A DNA stretch of 32,812 nucleotides, taken from the NCBI GenBank assembly GCA_028698175.1, contig JAQVDU010000008.1:1-32812 (forward strand), read 5' to 3'. The DNA comes from a bacterium (GTDB lineage: Bacteria > Hydrothermota > 32-111). Below the pieces are notes generated by a model. The model ran no database searches, had not been told where the DNA came from, and was given only the letters and a program-made list of their open reading frames with translations. Below, piece after piece: positions 1-6,619 of this stretch (positions are counted from its first letter, which is position 1; the number at the start of each line of letters is the position of its first letter). The translations under genes were made by a program, and so were the position numbers.

Positions 1-162
1 AACAACATTGCGAACGGTCTTTAAGACCCATGACACGAATGTTCTGTTCCACTTCCCTCCGCCGCTTATTACTCTAAGCCTTCTCTTTTTACTTTGCAAT
101 ACCATGAAATCTACTATACGATGACAGGCGATTGGTACGCTGGTGACTGGTACGAACAGGAA

Positions 163-218
163 GGTACTAGGTATCAAGTACTAGATGCGAGGTACTAGGC
201 ACGAGGTACTGGGTATGA
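163..218. repeat. Degenerate short tandem repeat, about 4 units of 13-15 bp (GGTACTAGGYAYSA-like)
   Basis: Units GGTACTAGGTATCAA / GTACTAGATGCGA / GGTACTAGGCACGA / GGTACTGGGTATGA read directly; a related single copy lies near 5891. Confidence 0.75.
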
Positions 219-302
219 GTTAAAATACAAAAACAAAGACCGAAGAGAGGTAAAGAGATTGCAGAATATTGTTCAATAGAAATAAATATAAAGTTACAGG
301 GG

Positions 303-331
303 TTGACAAATCTCTTTAGACGGTGTATCAT
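303..331 (+). promoter_or_regulatory. Sigma70-type promoter for the AbiE pair (TTGACA-N17-TATCAT)
   Basis: TTGACA 303-308, 17-nt spacer, TATCAT 326-331; the AbiEi ATG at 366 lies about 30 nt downstream of the expected TSS. Confidence 0.65.
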
Positions 332-365
332 TTCAGTTAATAGAAATAATATAGGATTAAATGAA

Positions 366-956
366 ATGAAGTACGATGAGCTTTTAAAATTTGCAGTTGA
401 CAGCAAAGTGCAGATCTTCTCCATAGAAGACCTGATGAAGATCTTTCCCGACGAAAAGGAAGAGAGCATGGCGAGGTCGGTTTACAACTGGATAGTGACC
501 AAGAAAATCATCAGACTGAAGCGGGGAATTTATCAAATCTCATATCCTGAAAAAAAAATCATACCGGATATGTATGTTGCCAACAGGCTTTACTCTCCAT
601 CATACGTTTCAATGGAGACAATTCTGTCAATGCACGGCATAATTCCTGAAATAGCAATGTCTGTCACTTCAGTAACGACAAAGGCAACGCGGCGTTTCAA
701 AAACATTTACGGCTCCTTCTCCTACAGAACAGTTAAAAAGGAGTATTTTACCGGATATTATCTTTTAAAGGAGAGAGGATTTGAAATCCTTGCGGCTGAA
801 CCGGAAAAGGCGGTTATTGACTTTCTCTATCTGAACAATCTTTCCAGGATTGACAGGGCAGATAAAGGCAGTATGAGAAGACTCTCGAAGAGATCACTCA
901 GAAAGTACGCCGATTTGATGGAAGTGAATATAGGAGGGCTCTATGCTGACTTATGA
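366..956 (+). CDS. AbiEi-family type IV antitoxin / transcriptional regulator
   Basis: MKYDELLKFAVDSKVQIFSIEDL... N-terminal wHTH-like region and AbiEi-like C-terminal region (PSYVSMETILSMHGIIPE...AEPEKAVIDFLYL). Start moved from 303 to 366 because 303 lies in the -35 box. Overlaps the AbiEii gene. Confidence 0.85.
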   Translation: MKYDELLKFAVDSKVQIFSIEDLMKIFPDEKEESMARSVYNWIVTKKIIRLKRGIYQISYPEKKIIPDMYVANRLYSPSYVSMETILSMHGIIPEIAMSVTSVTTKATRRFKNIYGSFSYRTVKKEYFTGYYLLKERGFEILAAEPEKAVIDFLYLNNLSRIDRADKGSMRRLSKRSLRKYADLMEVNIGGLYADL

Positions 957-1737
957 GAATCTTATCCTCTATGCAAAAGAGAGGGGTATGCCTCCCGAAA
1001 AGACAAGAGGCATCATTAGAGAGTATCTGCAGGTTTTGATTCTCAAACTTCTCTATTCTGAAAAAAAGAGCGGAATATTCAGCTTTACCGGAGGCACTTA
1101 TCTGCGCCTTGCCAATTTGACGAAGAGGTTTTCCGAAGACCTTGATTTCTATTCCAAAAGAATGAATTCGGATGTTTTTCAAGAGTCAGTCAGTCAAATT
1201 GCAGACAAACTCGGAAAATACAATATTAAAACAAAACTGAGCTTTGAGAAGAGAGAAAATCTGTTTACTGCCGGGATTCATTTTATAGATATTGAAGGAG
1301 AATACAGCATATCGGGAAACAGAAGAGGCGCTATAGTGATAAAATTTGAAACTGCAGTCCCTGAATGGCAGATAAAGAACTCTCAGAGGGCGATAAACGG
1401 ATATGGAGAGACATTTATTGCAAATTGCCTTGACGAAAGCATTTTAATGGCGGATAAAATCGACGCAATTCATAAGAAGCCGAGGGGAAGGCATATTTAT
1501 GACGTTATTTATCTGCTCTCAAAGAAGATTGAACCGGATAAGAAAGTGCTCAGGGGATACGGATATGCGGATTCATGGAATGAGGTGCTCAACAAGAGAT
1601 TCAAAGAGTTTTCAGATTCCGAACTAAAAAAATTTGCAGAACAACTGGGGCCGTTTCTATTTGACGAAGATGAAAAGAGGAAAATTGCAGATGCGAAAAA
1701 AATCATCAATGAGCTGGTGAGAGTTTTTCCCTCTTGA
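943..1737 (+). CDS. AbiEii-family nucleotidyltransferase toxin
   Basis: GGTYLRLANLTKRFSEDLDFYSKR nucleotidyltransferase motif and KIDAIHKKPRGRHIYDVIYLL motif; 14-bp overlap with AbiEi. Confidence 0.9.
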   Translation: MLTYENLILYAKERGMPPEKTRGIIREYLQVLILKLLYSEKKSGIFSFTGGTYLRLANLTKRFSEDLDFYSKRMNSDVFQESVSQIADKLGKYNIKTKLSFEKRENLFTAGIHFIDIEGEYSISGNRRGAIVIKFETAVPEWQIKNSQRAINGYGETFIANCLDESILMADKIDAIHKKPRGRHIYDVIYLLSKKIEPDKKVLRGYGYADSWNEVLNKRFKEFSDSELKKFAEQLGPFLFDEDEKRKIADAKKIINELVRVFPS

Positions 1738-1761
1738 CATTAAAGTTATATATATTATGAT
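1734..1761 (+). promoter_or_regulatory. Sigma70-type promoter for the kor/fum operon (TTGACA-N16-TATGAT)
   Basis: TTGACA 1734-1739 overlaps the AbiEii stop codon; TATGAT 1756-1761; ATG at 1790 with GGAG upstream. Confidence 0.6.
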
Positions 1762-1789
1762 TCTTGAACAGTTAAAAAATGGAGTTTTG

Positions 1790-2014
1790 ATGAAAAAGAG
1801 CTATACTCATAAGATTTTTAAGAACCTTTGCAAGAGCTGTTCTTTGTGCGTCCACTACTGCCCGAAGAAAGTTCTCGAAATAGGAGAGGACAGAAAGGTG
1901 GTAGCCGCAAGGCCTCAGGACTGCATCGGCTGTCACATGTGCGAATTAAGGTGCCCCGACTTTGCCATTCAGGTCTTTGAATGCAAAGGTGAAGAGGCAA
2001 AAACCGAAAAATAG
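1790..2014 (+). CDS. korD: 2[4Fe-4S] ferredoxin-type subunit (KorD-like delta subunit)
   Basis: CKSCSLCVHYCPKKV and CIGCHMCELRCPDFAI, two 4Fe-4S motifs; start after RBS GGAG; first gene of the korABC locus. Confidence 0.8.
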   Translation: MKKSYTHKIFKNLCKSCSLCVHYCPKKVLEIGEDRKVVAARPQDCIGCHMCELRCPDFAIQVFECKGEEAKTEK

Positions 2015-2017
2015 CAA

Positions 2018-2833
2018 TTGGCATCACTAAAAGCAGCCTTTCTCGCCAAACTCATCTCTGATGAGTATTTCAGGATGAATCTGCTTACAAGCAGAACAAT
2101 TCTTGATTCGATTTACTCCTCAAAACCCAAGACCCCCCTTCAAAGAGAAGTTAAAAAACTTATAGAAGAGAATCAGCTTCTCGCATTAAAGAACTCTACT
2201 CCGGTCTGTCAGGATACAGGGGTTCTAACCCTGTTTGTTGAATTCGGAAAATCGTTTTCAATTGAGGGAGACCTTAGAAGCGAACTTCACAGGGAGCTTG
2301 TAAAGACAACGAAAAAGAGGGGGCTTAGGTTTTCAACAGTAGATTGCATGGGCAGATATTCGAATGAGCCATCCATCCATTTTATTCAGTCCTCCGTAAA
2401 AAAACCGAGAATTGTAATGATGGCAAAGGGCGGAGGAAGCGAGAATCTGACAAAGATGAAGATGTTCCCACCCTCATCATCAGCAGGCGAGATAATCGAT
2501 TTTGCAGTCAAGTCAGTTGATGAGGCGCAGGAGAGAGGGTGCCCGCCCTACATAATCTCAGTTGCCAGCGGTCTTTGTTCAGACGAATCCGCAGTCAATG
2601 CAAAGATGGCTCTTACTGGCCTCTTCTCCCACAACAAAAGCGAAGAAGAGAAAAGCATTGCGAATAAAGTTAAATCACTTTCCAATAAACTCGGCATAGG
2701 AATACAGGGGCTCTCATTCGGAGAGACAGTGGCTGACTGCAGGGTGATGCTTAGGTCAAGGCACATAGCCTGTCTCCCCATAACTGTAATGTTCAACTGC
2801 TTTCAGGAGCGGGTGAGGGAGATTCTGCTGTGA
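2018..2833 (+). CDS. Class I fumarate hydratase, alpha subunit (N-terminal domain type)
   Basis: NSTPVCQDTGVLTLFVEFG, AKGGGSENLTKMKMFPPSSS; TTG start; overlaps the next gene. Confidence 0.88.
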   Translation: MASLKAAFLAKLISDEYFRMNLLTSRTILDSIYSSKPKTPLQREVKKLIEENQLLALKNSTPVCQDTGVLTLFVEFGKSFSIEGDLRSELHRELVKTTKKRGLRFSTVDCMGRYSNEPSIHFIQSSVKKPRIVMMAKGGGSENLTKMKMFPPSSSAGEIIDFAVKSVDEAQERGCPPYIISVASGLCSDESAVNAKMALTGLFSHNKSEEEKSIANKVKSLSNKLGIGIQGLSFGETVADCRVMLRSRHIACLPITVMFNCFQERVREILL

Positions 2834-3339
2834 AGAGAATTGACGCGAACTGCCCAAAAGAGATGAAAAAACTCAGAGCGGGAGATATCGCCCTTCTTTG
2901 CGGAACAATATTTACAGCTAGGGACTCTGCCCTGAAAAAAATATCCGAAGAGAAAAATTTTCCTAAGATTCTTGAAAATTCGATAATATTTCACGCAGGA
3001 CCCACCGAGAAGAATAAAAAGAAGATGTTCTCCTGCGGTCCGACAACGTCAAAGAGGATGGATTCCTTCCTTCCGATGCTCTTCAGACACAATCTCTTTG
3101 CAACTATAGGAAAGGGCGAGAGGGATATTGCCATACATAAAAAATCTGGTAAGATGTATTTTACGGCTCTCGGAGGATTGGGCTCACTCTACGGAAGCAG
3201 GATAATTTCAATGGAGCCGGTTCTCTTCAAAGAGCTGAAATCCGAGGCAGTTTACAGGCTGGAGGTCAGAGACTTTCCGGTCATTGTCGCGATAGACGGT
3301 AAAGGCAAATCAATATTTAACAGGAGCTATAATGGCTAA
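2830..3339 (+). CDS. Class I fumarate hydratase, beta subunit (C-terminal domain type)
   Basis: LRAGDIALLCGTIFTARDSA..., CGPTTSKRMDSFLPML, GGLGSLYGSRI; GTG start overlapping the alpha subunit stop. Confidence 0.88.
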   Translation: MKRIDANCPKEMKKLRAGDIALLCGTIFTARDSALKKISEEKNFPKILENSIIFHAGPTEKNKKKMFSCGPTTSKRMDSFLPMLFRHNLFATIGKGERDIAIHKKSGKMYFTALGGLGSLYGSRIISMEPVLFKELKSEAVYRLEVRDFPVIVAIDGKGKSIFNRSYNG

Positions 3340-4471
3340 GATAGAATTGATGTCAGGAAATGACGTGGCCGTAAAGGCGGCTATCATTGCCGGTTGCACT
3401 TTCTACGGCGGGTATCCGATTACTCCGTCGTCTGAAATAGCAGAGGGAATGGCAAAAGCACTTCCGCCGGTGAAGGGAAAATTCATTCAGATGGAAGACG
3501 AAATAGCCGGAATAGGAGCGGCTATAGGAGCATCTCTCACAGGAGCAAAATCAATGACTGCGACAAGCGGTCCAGGATTCTCCCTGAAGCAGGAGCATAT
3601 CGGATACGCAGTTATGGGCGAGATTCCCATAGTCATAGTCAATGTGATGCGCGGAGGACCTTCGACCGGAATGCCCACGTATCCGGCACAGGCAGACGTT
3701 ATGCAGGCAAGGTGGGGCACCCATGGAGACCATGAGATTATAGCTCTGATGCCATGCTCGGTGCAGGAGACCTTCAAGCTGACGATTGAGGCATTCAACC
3801 TTGCAGAGCAGTACAGGGTGCCTGTGATTCTTCTGACTGACGAAATAATTGCCCACATGAGGGAGAAGGTTGAGATAAAGGAGAAGAACGAGTATAAGAT
3901 TATCAACAGGTTGAAACCGACCGTTGACCCTGAAAATTACAATCCCTTCGACACAAAGCACGGAATGGTGCCGCCTCTCGCTCCATACGGAGAGGGATAC
4001 AGGTTCCACATAACCGGCCTCACGCATGACCACACCGGCTTTCCCACTTCAAAACCCGATCTTGTTGAGAAGCTTCAGGAGCGTCTGCGCGACAAGATAC
4101 TCAAAAACAGAAAGGAATTTGACTGGTACGAGGAGAGGATGGTTGAAGATGCTGACATAGTTGTCTTCGCATACGGAGCAACAGCGAGGAGTGCTATGAG
4201 GGCTATAAAGGACGCAAGAAGGGAGAACATAAAGGCGGGTCTTTACAGGCCTATAACAATGTGGCCTTTCGCGTATGATAATATCAGGAAAATCGCAAAG
4301 ACGGCAAAACAGATTCTTGTGGTTGAGATGAACCTAGGACAAGGACTTGGAGAGGTTGAAAGGGGCGTCGCAGGCACAAAGTGCAAGGTGAAGTTTTTGG
4401 GGAAGGCAAACGGAGAGCTTATCACGCCCACTGAAATCCTCAGCAAGATACGGGAGGTCTCCAATGTATAA
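3332..4471 (+). CDS. korA: 2-oxoglutarate (2-oxoacid):ferredoxin oxidoreductase alpha subunit
   Basis: GCTFYGGYPITPSSEIAE, MEDEIAGIGAAIGASLTGAKSMTATSGPGFSLKQE, GGPSTGMPT. Confidence 0.92.
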   Translation: MAKIELMSGNDVAVKAAIIAGCTFYGGYPITPSSEIAEGMAKALPPVKGKFIQMEDEIAGIGAAIGASLTGAKSMTATSGPGFSLKQEHIGYAVMGEIPIVIVNVMRGGPSTGMPTYPAQADVMQARWGTHGDHEIIALMPCSVQETFKLTIEAFNLAEQYRVPVILLTDEIIAHMREKVEIKEKNEYKIINRLKPTVDPENYNPFDTKHGMVPPLAPYGEGYRFHITGLTHDHTGFPTSKPDLVEKLQERLRDKILKNRKEFDWYEERMVEDADIVVFAYGATARSAMRAIKDARRENIKAGLYRPITMWPFAYDNIRKIAKTAKQILVVEMNLGQGLGEVERGVAGTKCKVKFLGKANGELITPTEILSKIREVSNV

Positions 4472-5291
4472 CGAAAATGTATTCAATTATCTCAGGACAA
4501 ACAAACTGCCTCACATCTGGTGTCCCGGATGCGCCCATGGAATAATTACAGCCGCACTTCTTCGAGGGATTGACAAGCTGAAACTCGATAAAAATAAAAT
4601 AAGCGTCATTTCCGGTATAGGATGCTCAGGCAGAACTCCCGGATACCTTGACATGAACACTTTACACACGACGCACGGCCGCTCTCTGACCTTTGCCACA
4701 GGGATAAAGTTCGCAAATCCCTCTCTTACAGTGATTGACATCATGGGTGACGGAGACGCTCTGGCAATAGGAGGCAACCACTTTATCCACGCGTGCAGAA
4801 GAAACATTGACATTACAGCAATTATTTTCAACAACAACATATACGGAATGACAGGCGGACAGTATTCGCCGACAACCCCTGTGAATGCATACGCTTCAAC
4901 AGCACCCTACGGAAACGTTGAGCCGCCCTTTGATATCGTAAAGCTGGCAATGGGCGCCGGCGCCACTTTCGTGGCGAGGGGAGACGCATTCCACATAGCA
5001 TTGATGGATAAGATAATTGAGCAGGCGATAAGCCACAAGGGATTCTCCGTAGTTGAAATCATGGCAACATGCCCGACCCAGTTCGGTCGTCGCAACAAAA
5101 TGAAGGAGCCGCATCAGATGCTTGACTATGTGGCTGAGAAGGCGGTTTCAATAAAGAAATGGAATGAAATGTCTGAAGAGGAGAGAGCGGGAAAGTTCCC
5201 GGTCGGAATCTTCATCGACGAATCGAGACGCGAATACTGCGAAGCTTATGAAGATAATGTCATAAAGAAAAGCGAAAGGGGTGAAAAATGA
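4464..5291 (+). CDS. korB: 2-oxoglutarate:ferredoxin oxidoreductase beta subunit (TPP-binding)
   Basis: WCPGCAHGI, GIGCSGRTPGYLDMNTLHTTHGR, GDGDALAIGGNHFIHACRRN TPP motif. Confidence 0.92.
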   Translation: MYNENVFNYLRTNKLPHIWCPGCAHGIITAALLRGIDKLKLDKNKISVISGIGCSGRTPGYLDMNTLHTTHGRSLTFATGIKFANPSLTVIDIMGDGDALAIGGNHFIHACRRNIDITAIIFNNNIYGMTGGQYSPTTPVNAYASTAPYGNVEPPFDIVKLAMGAGATFVARGDAFHIALMDKIIEQAISHKGFSVVEIMATCPTQFGRRNKMKEPHQMLDYVAEKAVSIKKWNEMSEEERAGKFPVGIFIDESRREYCEAYEDNVIKKSERGEK

Positions 5292-5842
5292 TGAGAGCTG
5301 AAATTCGTCTTGGAGGAAACGGCGGACAGGGAATAATTCTTGCCGCAAAGGTTTTGGCGGAGGCGGCCGGAATTTACGCCGGTTTAAACGTAGTTCAGTC
5401 GCAGATATACGGAGCGGCGGCAAGGGGCGAGCTGTCAAAGGCGGACGTTATAATCGATGACGGTGACATTTACACTCTTGAAATTTCGTCTGCGGATTTG
5501 CTGCTCTGTCTCTCTCAGGAGGCATACGACCATTTTAAAAACGAGCTTAAACCGGAAGGAAAGCTTGTTCTTGATGAATTTTACGTTAAGGACTATGACC
5601 AGCTTGACAAGAGGTTCCTCGCATTCCCGATATCGCAGATGTCAAAGGACCTTGCGGGAAGCGAAATGTTCTCAAACATGATATCTGTGGGCATCCTGAC
5701 GGTCGTGGGCGGTTACTTCTCTGAGGAGCATGCTCTCAAAGCGGTTGAAAAGAATGTTCCGAAGAACTTTTTAGATATGAATTTAAAAGCAGTTCAGATG
5801 GGATTTGAAGAGGCAAAGAAAAAACTGAAAAAGAACTGCTGA
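5288..5842 (+). CDS. korC: 2-oxoglutarate:ferredoxin oxidoreductase gamma subunit
   Basis: IRLGGNGGQGIILAAKVLAEAAGIYAGLNVVQSQIYGAAARGELSKADVIID. Confidence 0.9.
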   Translation: MMRAEIRLGGNGGQGIILAAKVLAEAAGIYAGLNVVQSQIYGAAARGELSKADVIIDDGDIYTLEISSADLLLCLSQEAYDHFKNELKPEGKLVLDEFYVKDYDQLDKRFLAFPISQMSKDLAGSEMFSNMISVGILTVVGGYFSEEHALKAVEKNVPKNFLDMNLKAVQMGFEEAKKKLKKNC

Positions 5843-5856
5843 AAATAAGGCATGAA

Positions 5857-5888
5857 TAAAAAAGGGAGGGTTTAGCCCTCTCTTTTTA
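5857..5888 (+). terminator. Intrinsic terminator of the kor operon
   Basis: AAAGGGAGGG-TTTA-GCCCTCTCTTTTTAT: G/C-rich stem plus T-tract just after the korC stop. Confidence 0.75.
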
Positions 5889-5920
5889 TAGGTACTAGGT
5901 TAAATACAAATGAAGACTAT

Positions 5921-5945
5921 GGGGACAGCACTTGTACTGTTCCCA
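5921..5945. repeat. Degenerate GGGGACAG...CTGTYCCC palindrome (REP-like), copy 1
   Basis: GGGGACAGCACTTGTACTGTTCCCA; related to four copies at 27926-28350. Confidence 0.65.
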
Positions 5946-5953
5946 ATCCCCCC

Positions 5954-5993
5954 GGGTTGCACCAGAAGTTTTAGAAGATTATTGTAAAGACAA
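5954..5993 (+). repeat. Conserved non-coding repeat GGGTTG(c)ACCAgAAGTTTTAGAAGATTATTGTAAAGACAA, copy 1
   Basis: Nearly identical to 28108-28146; both follow a GGGGACAG palindrome. Confidence 0.8.
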
Positions 5994-6024
5994 AATCTTA
6001 CTCAGATCATAGAGTAAGAAAGGT

Positions 6025-6063
6025 GTAAAAGGAAAAAAGCATTATGCTTTTTAACTCTTTTAC
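6025..6063. repeat. Imperfect inverted repeat / hairpin GTAAAAGgaAAAAAGCAT...ATGCTTTTTaactCTTTTAC
   Basis: Complementary arms read directly; sits between convergent korC and the 6130 lipoprotein gene. Confidence 0.6.
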
Positions 6064-6132
6064 TTTATAACTATTTAACTATTTTACTTTTGTACTTTTG
6101 TACTTTTTTACTTTTTTACTTTTTTACTTTTA
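6061..6132. repeat. Low-complexity (TACTTTTT)n-like tract
   Basis: Repeated TACTTTT/TACTTTTTT units in the convergent intergenic region. Confidence 0.8.
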
Positions 6133-6591
6133 AAACACAGAATCGTCTGTAAATTCGTAAATAATGGAAATTTCTTTTTTGTAAAGCGTGGGACCTGTTA
6201 TGGACAAGACCCTGAATTTTGCGAATCCGTCCCTGCACTTCATAACGTAAAGGTGGCCTGCGATTATTGGGTTTGAGATTGAATCGAACTGCAGGTCAGG
6301 CTCTATTCTGTCTATGTAATTGAATGATTCCTCATTGTAATCCTTGATGTTCTGCCTGAGAGAGAGCGTGTCGAGAAGAAGGTATATGTTCGGCTCCCTC
6401 AGGGGATTTTCTACTGACGGGTTATAGTCGACAATAGCGATTATGTCATTTTTGCTGAAATTGGAATTGAGGTTTCCGATAGAAAAATCAAAGCCATAGT
6501 AGTAAATCACTCCCTCATTTGAACTTCCCATGAAATAGCATGATGAAAAGGCGAGAACCAACATTATCATTGAAATAAATATTTTATTCAT
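6130..6591 (-). CDS. Hypothetical lipoprotein
   Basis: MNKIFISMIMLVLAFSSC signal with lipobox-like Cys; divergent from mfd; no recognised domain. Confidence 0.6.
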   Translation of the reverse strand: MNKIFISMIMLVLAFSSCYFMGSSNEGVIYYYGFDFSIGNLNSNFSKNDIIAIVDYNPSVENPLREPNIYLLLDTLSLRQNIKDYNEESFNYIDRIEPDLQFDSISNPIIAGHLYVMKCRDGFAKFRVLSITGPTLYKKEISIIYEFTDDSVF

Positions 6592-6619
6592 TATAATACT
6601 TTAACTTAAAGCAGAATGT

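Noticed and set aside
303-365. Upstream TTG start of the AbiEi ORF
   Set aside because: Falls in the -35 hexamer; ATG at 366 fits the promoter and the family N-terminus.
3487-4033. Minus-strand ORFs of 139 and 160 aa
   Set aside because: They lie antisense within korA, a well-supported CDS, and their translations show no recognisable domain.
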